Source: Saprospiraceae bacterium
GTDB taxonomy: Bacteria > Bacteroidota > Bacteroidia > Chitinophagales > Saprospiraceae
Assembly (NCBI GenBank): GCA_016719855.1
Contig: JADJYH010000004.1
Span: 186,001-250,000, forward strand
DNA length: 64,000 nt
Direction: 5' to 3'
Below are positions 17,572 to 26,461 of the stretch, one piece after another. Below the pieces are notes generated by a model. That model was not told the origin of the DNA and did no database searches. It worked only from the letters and a program-made list of their open reading frames with translations. A program made the translations under genes and the position numbers. Position 1 is the first letter of the stretch; the number at the start of each line of letters is the position of its first letter.

Positions 17572-20500
17572 ATGAGCAGAACCTTTTACATTTTCTTCTT
17601 GGCCCTGTTGCCTACTTTAGCTGCTGCGCAAATCTCGAACCTGCGCAGCAAGGTGCTGCCCGTACTCTCCATTCCCCAGTTGCTCGACACGCTCACCGTC
17701 ATCCCCGGCTCCGTCGAAGTCACCGCCGCCGCCACCAGGCAGCGCATTTCCCCCCAATTTTTTACCCTAAAAACAACCACATCCGCTTCGACACCCTAAT
17801 CGTCAATCGTCAATCGTCAATCGTCAATCTCAGGTATCGTGTCCTCCCCTTCAACCTCACTGCCCCCATTGCCCGCCTCGATACCACCGTGCTGAAAAAG
17901 CCCGGCGACATGCTCATTGGCTTTCAGTACGACCCCTACGCCGACGAGCAGCGACCCCTGCTGCCACAGCGCGGACTCGACTACAATGGCAACTACACCC
18001 GTGGACTTTCCTTCGGAAACAATCAGAACCTCGTCCTCAATTCGCAGTTCAACCTGCAAATGGCGGGTACCCTCGGCGACCTCGAAATCCTCGCCGCGAT
18101 TACCGATAACAACATCCCGCTCCAGCCGGAGGGCAACACGCAGCAACTTCGGGAGTTCGACAAGATTTTCATCCAAGTGGCCAAGGACCGCAACAAGCTC
18201 ATCGCTGGCGATTACGAACTGGCTCGCCCGAACGGGTATTTCATGAACTATTTCAAAAAGCTGCAAGGAGCGACTTTCTCCAAACAGTGGACGGTGGACG
18301 GTGGACGGCTGACGGGGCAACGGTCGAGTGACGGCGTCACTCAAAGTCACGCCGTCACTTTGGACACGAGGGCCAGCGCTGCAATAGCAAGGGGCAAATT
18401 CGCCCGAAATACCCTCGCCGCCCAAGAGGGCAACCAAGGCCCCTACCGACTGGAAGGAGCAGAGGGCGAGCGCTTCATCATCGTGTTGAGCGGCACGGAA
18501 AAGGTCTTCGTGGACGGCAAGCTCCAGCAGCGGGGCCTCGACGCCGACTACGTGATTGACTACAACGCCGGGCATGTCACCTTCACCAACCGCCGCCTCA
18601 TCACCAAGGACAGCCGCATCGTCGTTGAGTTCGACTACAACACGCAGGACTACCAGCGCTCGCTTTATGCACTCAACAACGAGTGGCAGGGCAAAAACTA
18701 CCGCCTCTACCTCAACACCTACTCCGAGCAGGACGGCAAGCAGCCCATTGACGACGACTTCTCGCAGTCGGAGTTAGAGGTGCTCCGCAATGCGGGCGAC
18801 AGTTCCCTCAACGCCGTCGTCAGCGCCATTGACACGGTGGAAGAGTTCAGCGCTTTTCGGGTTTTGTACGAACTTCGGGACACGGTGGTGAACGGCACGA
18901 CCTACGCTAACGTATTGATTTTCAGCACCAACCAGCAGTTGGCGAAGTATGCTGCGGGCTTCTCACTCGTTGGCCTGGGCAACGGCAATTACCTGCTGGA
19001 CACCGAGACGCCCGCCAATGGCCGGGTCTATCGCTGGGTAGCTCCCGACCCCGTGACGGGGCAACCACAGGGCGAGTACGAACCCGTCCGGCGGCTCGTG
19101 GCACCCAATCGCCAGCAACTTTACACAGCGGGAGGCGAGTATTCGCCTTCGGCAAAAACGAAGTTGCGGGCCGAGGTGGCGTTGAGCAATTTTGACCAAA
19201 ACAGGTTGTCTGGTTTCAACGACGGGGACAATGTAGGGCTGGCTGGGACGGTGGGGGTGAAGCGGATTATTGAAGTCGGCAGTCGGCAGTCCCCAAAAGG
19301 GAACCAAAGCAGTTCGGAAGTTCGGAAGCAGTAGGTCTCCCCAACGGTTCCCCTTCAGGGTCAGGCGCAATCCGCAATCCGCAATCGAACTGGAGGCGAA
19401 CTACGAATTTGCGCAGCAAAAATTCAAGGAACTGAACCCGTACCGCCCCGCCGAATTCACCCGGGACTGGAACGTGAACCGGAATGTCAACGACGTGGGC
19501 ATCGTGACCCGGCCCACCGACGAGCACCTGTTCAACGGTGGGGCACCGCTGCGGACGCCCAAGCGGGCAGCTTGCAGTACAATTTTGGGGGCTTCCTGCG
19601 GGACACGCTGTACCGTGGCACCAAGCATTTTGCCAAGTATGCCTACCTGAAAAACGGCTGGGACGTTTGGGCGCAGGGTGACATTTTGAACACCAAAAGC
19701 ACGTTGGAGCGGAGCGATTTTTTTAGGCCGAAGGCCAATTTTGCCATGCCGTTCCTGCGGGACAGCACAGGCACGGTATTTTGGAAGGCGGGCGTTTACG
19801 CTGAGCGGGAGCGCAACAGCCGCTTGGCAAAAAATCAACTGGGCACTGGGCCGGACACGCTGAACGCCGCCAGCTTTTTTTACGATTTGGCAAAAATTTA
19901 CCTGGAAAGCCCTGAAAGTGAAACGTTTAACTTCAAGACCAGTTACCTGCGCCGCCTCGACCACGCACCTGACGGCGAGCAGTTCACCGCCTCCACGGTG
20001 GCCGACGAACTGAACCTTACGGGCGACTGGCAGCAAAGCCGCAACTCTCGCCTCGGCTGGAACTTCACTTGGCGGCAACTCGCCATCCGGGACACGACGC
20101 TCACCAACCTCGACCCCTCCGACACCTACCTTGGCCGCCTCGACTACACGCTGAACCTGTTGAAAGGCGTGGTGCAAAGCGCCACCAGCTACGAAATCGG
20201 CTCTGGGCAGGAGCGCAAATTGGAGTTCACCTACCTGCAAGTGCAGCCGGGCGAGGGCACCCACGTGTGGACCGACCGAAACGCCGACGGAAAAGTGCAG
20301 TTGGATGAAGTAGAAATCGCCCCGTTTCAGGACGTGGCCAACGCCGTGCGGGTGACGGTGTTCACCGATGATTTTATCCGCACCAATAATGTGACTTTCA
20401 ATCAGAGCCTACGGCTCGAACCGAAGGCCGTTTGGTTCAATGCAACAGGTGGGAAGCGGTTTTGAGTAAATTCTCCACACAAAGCAGTTTGCAAATCACC

Positions 20501-21225
20501 CGAAAGGTGCGCCAATTAGACGGCGTGAGCGCTTGGAATCCTTCCAGTTGAACGTGGCGGACACGGCGCTGGTGAGTACCCGTTCGTCAGTGTACAACAC
20601 GCTGTTTTTCAACCGGGCCGACCCAAAGTACGATGTGCAGTTAGGCATGTCCGACAACCAAAACAAGCTGGTGCAGACCACCGGATTCGAGAGCCGGAGG
20701 CAGCGGGAGCAGTTCCTAAAATCCCGCTGGAACGTGTCGAAATCGCTGAGTTTCCAGACGGAACTGAGTCTCGGCGTGGACGAGCAGGGATCGGAGCAAT
20801 TCGAGAGCAAACGCTACCGCATCGAGTCGTGGGAAACGAAGCCGCAACTGACCTGGCAGCCGTCGAACAACTTCCGCACGGGCGTTTCGTGGCGCTACAA
20901 ACTGGCCGAAAACCGCCTCGACAGCCTCGGCGAAAACGCCCGCACCAACGACCTGAAGTGGGAGGCGACCTTCAATCAGAGCGCCACGACAAGCCTGCGC
21001 TCAGAATTCTCCTTCGTAAAAATTGCGTTCGAGGGACAGGCAAACTCCCCGGTGGGCTTCGCTTTTTTGCAAGGTTTGCAAAATGGAAAGAACTTCATCT
21101 GGAACATCACGCTCGACAGACAGGTGGCAAAAAACATCCGCATTGGCATCACCTACGAGGGCCGGAAGACGGGTGAGGCGAAGTTGGTGCATGTGGGGCG
21201 GGCGCAGGTGGGGGCGGTGTTTTAA
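17572..21225 (+). CDS. Large envelope protein, interrupted by indels and repeat insertions
   Basis: One gene of about 1,200 codons spread over several frames. It starts with a signal peptide (RTFYIFFLALLPTLAAAQ), then LLDTLTVIPGSVEV, FNLTAPIARLDTTVL, QPEGNTQQLREFDKIF and many alternating beta-strand repeats up to LVHVGRAQVGAVF, as in large outer-membrane barrels. Frame changes are needed near 17775 (A5 for A6), 19335-19390, 19555, 20465 and 20545; most lie at homopolymers. Heptad repeats at 17798, 18288 and 19274 add peptide not expected in the fold. I do not recognise the family. It may be intact in the living cell or a decayed gene. Confidence 0.55.
17798..17829. repeat. AATCGTC heptad array inside a coding sequence
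   Basis: Four exact copies of AATCGTC (17798-17825) plus a partial copy. In the coding frame they read LIVNRQSSIVN, inserted between FDT and LRYRVLPF. The same heptad, on the other strand, is at 53219-53246 in the glycosyltransferase gene. Confidence 0.85.
18288..18360. repeat. GTGGACG heptads and palindrome inside a coding sequence
   Basis: GTGGACG repeats twice, followed by the variant GCTGACG and then an 11-bp inverted repeat (AGTGACGGCGT with ACGCCGTCACT). It lies in frame in the 3.6-kb envelope gene and encodes a polar stretch (QWTVDGGRLTGQRSSDG). Confidence 0.65.
19274..19395. repeat. Repeat cluster at a frame break (GTCGGCA and GCAATCC words)
   Basis: Two GTCGGCA heptads, two GTTCGGAA octads and three GCAATCC/G heptads bracket about 120 bp of non-conserved sequence between two conserved parts of the envelope gene (GVKRIIE and ELEANYEFA). 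The reading frame is lost inside it. This looks like an insertion of repeat DNA. Confidence 0.6.
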
Positions 21226-21306
21226 AGCATATACTCAGAGGGTGCTAAAAGTCACCAACAATGCCAAGGTGTTAGCTATAAATTGCCTCCCAAAATTCCA
21301 ATGCGC

Positions 21307-21651
21307 ATGAAAAATATCACCTTTATGGGCGGGTTCTGGCTATTTGGTCAAGAATCCACCATGACAGAACACGAAGAAACGCCTTTTAAAAAATTTCGAA
21401 TAGCGGTAGTGATGGGTCATACAGCCGTGCCGCATGGCGAAAAACCAGCGCATCTATTTGTGCCGTCCTGGGGCATCGATGCAGAATATTGGGCAAGTCC
21501 TAATTGGGGCTTGGGCATCCATACCGACATGGAGTTGCAGAGTTTTGTAGCGAAACTGGCTGAGGGCGAGATACTAGAACGGGAATACCCCGTCGTAGCC
21601 ACGTTTGAGCTGTTGGTAAACCCTAAACAGCTGCCTGGCCCCGGCTTTTGA
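21307..21651 (+). pseudogene. Truncated small outer-membrane barrel gene
   Basis: About 115 residues with a poor signal region and then FRIAVVMGHTAVPHG, LFVPSWGIDAEYW and LGIHTDMELQSF. From memory, this resembles the first strands of a small Bacteroidota beta-barrel family. The frame stops after VVATFELLVNPKQL, where the middle of the barrel would be expected, and I cannot find the remainder in any frame downstream. It therefore looks like a true 3' truncation, not a single-base error. ATG 21307 is one of several possible starts. Confidence 0.4.
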
Positions 21652-21778
21652 ACCCCCACTGTTGGACTCACGAGGATGGATTGCGCAACTGCCTTTATGA
21701 TGCCCGCCTGGATCATTCGATACCTGGACTATTGGGTTCAGGATTGCAGTGGTTTTAAGCAAGCCCGAATCTCCAACA

Positions 21779-22220
21779 TCAATTTGAGTTCCTACGGCGG
21801 TTGTCACCCGACTCGACCCGCACCCCAATCCTGCTCAAAATCAGCCAGAGCAACAGCCCCACAAGGCGATGATGATGCCGATGACCAAAACAGGATGCCG
21901 AGGTAAGGTATCACGATGCCCAGGACGATGAACATACCACCCACAATCATGACAATAAACCCAATGAAACCGAGGTTCAACCGCTGAAGGAGTTTTGATT
22001 TTTGAAAGCGTTTGGTTGTCTTTTTCTCCCACCATTTTTTCAGCCAACCGGAGCGTTTTTCTTTTTTTAAATAGGTGGAGGTAGCCGCTTTGTTCTCTGT
22101 TGGAACGGCGGAAACAGCATGATGCGAAGTGCGTGCCGCACTCGAAGCAGCCGAAAGGGAAGGCATGGAAACGGCAAGGAACAATGCCGTGAGCAGGGAC
22201 AATAGCAGGTTGATTTTCAT
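21779..22220 (-). CDS. Hypothetical membrane protein (two single-base deletions)
   Basis: A signal peptide (KINLLLSLLTALFLAVSM), a Ser/Thr/Ala-rich stretch, a basic segment (GWLKKWWEKKTTKRFQ) and a pair of C-terminal membrane segments. The sequence as given leaves the frame after PYLGILFW. Adding one G to each of two G-runs (near 21893 and 21862) restores VIGIIIALWG and then LLLWLILS, a normal second transmembrane segment, and moves the stop to about 21779. Both are homopolymer deletions. Function is unknown. Confidence 0.55.
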
Positions 22221-22314
22221 CGAAACAAAGGAGTTTTTTAAAAAAATAGGTGATTAGTTGCTTTTGAAAGATGCATCCATTCACCTAACTCCCCTATTTC
22301 CCAAAGGGAAAAAA

Positions 22315-23469
22315 TCAAGCGCTAGCATGAACTCGCTTTCGCCAAATGACTCCAGCAATGCCCACCAAGAAGAAAATCACGGCGATAATCTCCGCCTGCG
22401 TGGGCTGAAATGGCAGCGACTCATACACTTCGTTGACCCTGATTTTTTCAATCCAAAACCGTTCGAAGCCATTGAGAATCAAATAGGTAAAGAAAATGAC
22501 GCCCGGCACTTTCACGCGCTTGCGAATGGCCCAAAGGAACCCGCCAATGAGGAAGGAGGCGACCACTTCGTAAAGCGGCGTGGGGTAAACGGGATTTGCC
22601 AAATGGGTACAGTGCAGCCACTGGCAGCCTTCGATGGCCACACCCGCCTTGTTGACGTTGTGCGGGTAGTCGTATGCCCAGAGCCAGTCGGGTAGGAACC
22701 ACCAATCGGGCATGGCGGCGGCGTCAATGCCCCAGTCGCCATCGCCGGCAAGTTGGCAGCCAATGCGCCCCACGCCGTAGGAAATGATGAGCGCCGGAGC
22801 AACGGCGTCCGCTGTCGGCCAAAACGGAATGTTGTGCTTCCGCATGTACCAGGTGACGCCGAGGTAGCCGCAAATCAGGCCGCCGTAAATGGCCAAGCCA
22901 CTGCCAGAAAAGAAGGTGCCAATCGGGTCAGAAAAGAAGCCGGACGGCTCTTCGAGGATGGCAAAAATCTTGGCACCGAGTATTCCCGTGACGGCGGCGA
23001 TGATGGTCAGGTCGCCGATGCGGTCGTGCGGGTAGAGGTTGCTGGTGACTTCCTTGGGCTTGGGCAATGCGTGCTTTTTCTTCTCCCACCAACGCATCGC
23101 ACCAAACACTGCGGCGAGGCCAATGCCTGCCAGCCAGTTTCCTTTCCCGGAAAGCAGCACGGCGGCGGCGTCATTTTGGAACTCGGGAAAATGCTGGAAA
23201 ATATAGACTAGTTTGAAGCCGACGAGGAAGCCGAACAGCGCGTTGGAGGCAATCTCCCAGATGGTGGCAGGCTCGCCGATGGTGGTTTTTACGATAGTGG
23301 GTTGGTAAATGCCTTCCTCTGCCTTGCGCTTGAGTTCAAGGTAAAAAAACAGGGCGGCGGAAAGGATGGCCACCACGAGCATCACACCAAAAGTCTTGAA
23401 GACGGAGGTCCAATTGTCGGGCTGTGTGCCAAAGATGTCGTGGAAAAAATAGGAAATGTCCGGGTACAT
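22315..23469 (-). CDS. lgt: Prolipoprotein diacylglyceryl transferase
   Basis: Lgt transfers diacylglycerol to the lipobox cysteine of prolipoproteins in the inner membrane. The 384-residue product has several membrane segments and the signature GRIGCQLAGDGDWG, with YEVVASFLIGGFLW near the C terminus. It is longer than E. coli Lgt (about 290), as in many Bacteroidota. ATG 23469 (MYPDISYFFHDIF) is used, with a TATCTTTG box 40 bp upstream; an ATG 14 codons earlier overlaps that box. Confidence 0.92.
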   Translation of the reverse strand: MYPDISYFFHDIFGTQPDNWTSVFKTFGVMLVVAILSAALFFYLELKRKAEEGIYQPTIVKTTIGEPATIWEIASNALFGFLVGFKLVYIFQHFPEFQNDAAAVLLSGKGNWLAGIGLAAVFGAMRWWEKKKHALPKPKEVTSNLYPHDRIGDLTIIAAVTGILGAKIFAILEEPSGFFSDPIGTFFSGSGLAIYGGLICGYLGVTWYMRKHNIPFWPTADAVAPALIISYGVGRIGCQLAGDGDWGIDAAAMPDWWFLPDWLWAYDYPHNVNKAGVAIEGCQWLHCTHLANPVYPTPLYEVVASFLIGGFLWAIRKRVKVPGVIFFTYLILNGFERFWIEKIRVNEVYESLPFQPTQAEIIAVIFFLVGIAGVIWRKRVHASA

Positions 23470-23508
23470 GTTGTGTTTGTTTTGGTTACCAGTTGGCAAC
23501 GTTTGGGG

Positions 23509-23516
23509 CAAAGATA
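23509..23516 (-). promoter_or_regulatory. -7 box (TATCTTTG) upstream of lgt
   Basis: The minus strand reads TATCTTTGCC, a full match to TAnnTTTG, about 40 bp before the lgt ATG at 23469. Confidence 0.45.
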
Positions 23517-23538
23517 GCTTGAGTTTTTGAACAAAAGC

Positions 23539-24136
23539 TTAGGTCAAAACAGCCTGCATAAGTTCGTGGAAGTCCGAGGCATCGGCATACAAGCGGTCGG
23601 AGTAGCTGGTGGCCCTGAAGGTGAGCAAGTGCGGGCTATCGTTCCGAAGGATAAGCTCGATGGTAATATTGCCAAACTGTTGGTTGATTTTTTTGTCCGC
23701 TTCCCAGTTCTGCCTAGGCTTGAGGTAGTGTCGCTCGACGGTCTGTACCCAATCTTTTTCCGACCAGGAGCGGGTGTCGGAAAGCTGGTTGCGGTAGTTG
23801 AGCGTGAGCACTTTTTCCTTGAGCAGGTCGAAGAAATGGCCGGCATCCTCCCTGGCGTAAATCAGCGAGTGGGAGGTGGATAGCAAAACCCTTTGAGGAT
23901 GGGGTGTTGAGGAAGGTGAGCGCCAGGTCAACGCTTTCGGGCATGGATTGGTACATCGCATAACCTTCTGCCAAAAAACCGATGATGCGGCGACAGGCAA
24001 GCGTGTTTTTCCAGTTGTCGTATGCTTCCAGCGCTTCTGGGCTGCGCTCGATGCACTCCTTGAGGATAGGCCGGGAAGCAGAACTCTGCTCCGCTTCCCG
24101 AAAAAAATCTTTGAAGAAATCCCAGATATTGGTCAT
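23539..24136 (-). CDS. Hypothetical protein (single frameshift)
   Basis: The N-terminal part, beginning MTNIWDFFKDFFREAE, is helical and ends SVDLALTFLNTPSSK. The C-terminal part resumes LLSTSHSLIYAREDAGHFFDLLKEKVLTLNYR and ends HELMQAVLT. Removing one base from AAAGGGTTTTG near 23890 joins them into about 198 residues. There is no signal peptide and I do not recognise the family. It begins 3 bp after the ferritin stop on the same strand, so the two are probably cotranscribed. Confidence 0.6.
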
Positions 24137-24138
24137 AG

Positions 24139-24669
24139 TTATTCAGCGCCTCCAGCGGCCTCGGCGGCGATGGCAGCTTTGTTGACCGCGTCCATTTCCT
24201 TGTCAATGAAGTACAGGCTTTGCGGCCCATCGCCGATGAGGCGGATGCGGTCGAGCACAGAGCGCATGAGCGCCTCCTCCTCCCGTTGCTCGTTGATGTA
24301 CCACTGTAGAAATGTCTGCGTGCCGTGGTCGTTTTCCTTGTTGGCCAAGGTGATGAGCTTGTTGATGCTCTGTGTCACCTTTTGCTCGTGCTCGTACACA
24401 TCTTTAAAGAGTAGCTGTACTGTGTCGAACTTCCGCTGTGGTTCCTTGATGCCGGGTGTGAGGGCGAAACCATCCACGTCGGAGAGGTATTCGAAAATCT
24501 TGAGCATGTGCATCCGCTCCTCTTCTGACTGGCGCTTGAGGAAGTCGGCGCAGCCGTTTAGTCCCTGCGCATCGCACCAAGTGGCCATGCTGAGGTAGAG
24601 GAAAGAGGCATAGCCTTCGAACTCAATTTGCTGATTGAGGGCTTCCTCCATTTTTTTTGAAATCATCAT
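24139..24669 (-). CDS. Non-heme ferritin
   Basis: A 176-residue iron-storage protein of the bacterial FtnA type. The four-helix bundle starts SKKMEEALNQQIEFEGYASFLYLSMATWC, and ferroxidase residues are visible as E in IEFEGYASF and EEERMHM on helix B. The tail past the last helix is short and alanine-rich. The hypothetical gene at 23539-24136 follows directly. Confidence 0.93.
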   Translation of the reverse strand: MMISKKMEEALNQQIEFEGYASFLYLSMATWCDAQGLNGCADFLKRQSEEERMHMLKIFEYLSDVDGFALTPGIKEPQRKFDTVQLLFKDVYEHEQKVTQSINKLITLANKENDHGTQTFLQWYINEQREEEALMRSVLDRIRLIGDGPQSLYFIDKEMDAVNKAAIAAEAAGGAE

Positions 24670-24877
24670 GTTGCTAGTATTTTTAATCGTTCAAATTTGT
24701 TTTGCGCCGCTTTTGAAATAAAAAGGCAAAGCAAAGTAAAACGATGCAAACGGTGTTTGGTTTGAAAAAATCGGAAATACCAGCGAATGGGAACGATTTG
24801 TCAAGTTTCTTGCAACAAATCAAGCAGCTAGTAAATAGCGTGTGGAAAAATCGGGTTCTCTGGAAGGATATTTTGTC

Positions 24878-24885
24878 TATTTTTG
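24878..24885 (+). promoter_or_regulatory. -7 box (TATTTTTG) upstream of parA
   Basis: TATTTTTGCC matches TAnnTTTG, 53 bp before the parA ATG. Its position argues that the open frame at 24744-24929 is leader DNA and not a gene. Confidence 0.45.
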
Positions 24886-24938
24886 CCCGTCACCTCCTCA
24901 AGAACAAAAAGGGAGGAAAAAACTGGTAAACGAGCTAT

Positions 24939-25697
24939 ATGGGAAAAATCATCTCGCTATTGAACCATAAAGGTGGCGTTGGAAAGACCACAAGTGCCAT
25001 CAACATAGGCGCAGGGCTGGTAGAGCTCGGCAAAAAAGTGCTGCTTATTGACCTCGACCCACAGGCCAACCTTTCCCTCTCCTTGGGTATACCCCGCCAA
25101 CCCAACACCATCTATGAAGCATTGAGGGGCGAATCGGAACTGGAACCCTACTCCGTTCGGGAAAACCTGGACGTGGTGATGTCCACGCTCGACCTATCGG
25201 GCGCAGAAATGGAGCTTATCAACGAAGCGGGCAGGGAGTACATCTTGAAAGAGTTGTTTGAGCCTATCAAAGATGAGTATGATTTCATCATCATTGACTG
25301 CCCGCCGTCGCTCGGCCTGCTGACGCTGAACGCACTGGGCGCCAGCGATTATGTGTACATCCCGCTGCAAACGCAGTTCTTAGCCTTGCAGGGCTTGGCA
25401 AAAATCAAGCAGGTGATTGACAAAGTGAAGTTCAGGTTGAACAAAAACCTCGAAATTGGCGGGGTCATTGCCACTATGTACGACTCCCGGAAGATTTTGA
25501 ACCGTGACGTGGTGGACACCATCAAGAAGTATTTTGGTGAAAAAGTTTTTAACACCCTCATCCGCGACAACGTATCTTTGGCTGAGGCTCCATCGCAGCG
25601 ACAGGATATTTTCAACTACAACCGAAACAGCATCGGCGCTCAGGATTACATGAACCTTTGCAAAGAAATAATAGTGAGAATCGAAGCGGGGAAATAA
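24939..25697 (+). CDS. parA: ParA/Soj-family partition ATPase
   Basis: A 252-residue ParA ATPase. The deviant Walker A is NHKGGVGKTTSAINIG with its signature lysine, followed by DLDPQANLSLSLG, IIDCPPSLGLLTLNALGASD and the C-terminal PSQRQDIFNYNRNSIGAQDY. There is no N-terminal DNA-binding extension, as in chromosomal and type Ib ParA proteins. It is followed not by a canonical ParB but by a ribbon-helix-helix-like protein, with heptad repeats between. It may segregate DNA or position some other cargo. Confidence 0.92.
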   Translation: MGKIISLLNHKGGVGKTTSAINIGAGLVELGKKVLLIDLDPQANLSLSLGIPRQPNTIYEALRGESELEPYSVRENLDVVMSTLDLSGAEMELINEAGREYILKELFEPIKDEYDFIIIDCPPSLGLLTLNALGASDYVYIPLQTQFLALQGLAKIKQVIDKVKFRLNKNLEIGGVIATMYDSRKILNRDVVDTIKKYFGEKVFNTLIRDNVSLAEAPSQRQDIFNYNRNSIGAQDYMNLCKEIIVRIEAGK

Positions 25698-25699
25698 AC

Positions 25700-25760
25700 G
25701 GCTATTAGCTATCGGCCATTGGTTGGCTAATAGCTAATAGCCAATAGCTATCGGGCAAAG
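25700..25760. repeat. Contiguous 7-bp repeats between parA and its downstream gene
   Basis: Read in one register the DNA is CTATTAG, CTATCGG, CCATTGG, TTGGCTA, ATAGCTA, ATAGCCA, ATAGCTA. The first three are inverted relative to the last four. The repeats fill the gap between the parA stop and the start of the downstream gene. Confidence 0.7.
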
Positions 25761-25788
25761 CATAATTAATACACCCAGATTCAGCATT

Positions 25789-26310
25789 TTGAGCAAAAAG
25801 AAATTCACGGACGGACTCGAAAGCCTCTTTTCCATTGACCAAAACAAGGAGAGCGGGCAGGGTACTACATTCTTGGAAGGGGCGAACCCCAACGAGATGA
25901 GGCCCGGCATTGGCAAACCTGCCGTGAACAAGAGTTCTTCCCGCAAAAACTTCACCACCGACCTCGACTCCCTGCTCCAGGAGGCCATGCAGGAGTCCTT
26001 CGAAGAACAAATTCAAGAGCGGGAAGCCGCTGCCAACCCAAACAAGGCGCAACCCTTCCACCAGCAAGCGCACCGCCGCAAACCGCTCGGCGGCCTCGAC
26101 ATGCTCATCCGCCGTACCGTGGAACGTGGTGCTGTGGAGGAAGACCAGGTAACCGGCACTCGCCGCCTCACCGTCTCCTTCGACAAGGTGAAGCTCAACA
26201 AGCTCAAGACCATTGCCCGGATGGAAAAAGCCTACCTGAAGGACATCCTCGGCGATATCGTGGAGGAGTACATCCGGCGCTACGAAAACCAGAAGGGGAA
26301 CGTTGAATAG
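25789..26310 (+). CDS. ParA-linked ribbon-helix-helix-like protein
   Basis: A 173-residue, highly charged protein. The C-terminal 45 residues (RRLTVSFDKVKLNKLKTI, then YLKDILGDIVEEYIRRYE) look like a strand followed by two helices, as in ribbon-helix-helix DNA-binding proteins. The N-terminal part is disordered and holds three related motifs: KFTDGLESLF (about residues 5-14), NFTTDLDSLL (53-62) and PLGGLDMLI (near 101). The start is TTG at 25789. Lying after parA, it is probably its partner, in place of ParB. The family is not one I can name. Confidence 0.65.
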   Translation: MSKKKFTDGLESLFSIDQNKESGQGTTFLEGANPNEMRPGIGKPAVNKSSSRKNFTTDLDSLLQEAMQESFEEQIQEREAAANPNKAQPFHQQAHRRKPLGGLDMLIRRTVERGAVEEDQVTGTRRLTVSFDKVKLNKLKTIARMEKAYLKDILGDIVEEYIRRYENQKGNVE

Positions 26311-26461
26311 TTGGCAGTTCGACAGGGGGCAGTTGGCAGTCCAGTTCGACAGCCCAATAAGTCCATAACCAAAGGGAGGCAGCTTAATCAAGTTGCCTCC
26401 CTTTTGGTTAATGGCGACTTATTCAACTGTAACTTGACTGACGCCCTGTCGAACTGCCAAC
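26311..26461. repeat. Heptad array pair enclosing a terminator
   Basis: The left arm (AGTTGGCAGTTCGACAGG, then GGGCAGTTGGCAGT) is matched about 110 bp later by its inverted form (GCCCTGTCGAACTGCCAACT), ending at the thioredoxin gene's stop. Between them lies the terminator at 26367-26409. The words are those seen at 12909 and 59529. Confidence 0.75.
26367..26409. terminator. Terminator between converging genes
   Basis: The stem AACCAAAGGGAGGCA pairs with TGCCTCCCTTTTGGTT around a 12-base loop. The genes on either side converge on it. T-tracts are short, so efficiency is uncertain. Confidence 0.6.

Noticed and set aside
21574..21828. 84-codon minus-strand frame opposite the truncated barrel gene
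   Set aside because: The composition and lack of a credible start suggest a shadow; the sequence matches no family I know.
24744..24929. 61-codon open frame before parA
   Set aside because: It contains the parA -7 box (24878-24885), has no recognisable domain and no clear ribosome-binding site; it is probably leader DNA.
25700..25760. Heptads between parA and its partner as a proven centromere
   Set aside because: Similar arrays with other words occur all over the window, so position alone is not proof; kept only as a hypothesis.
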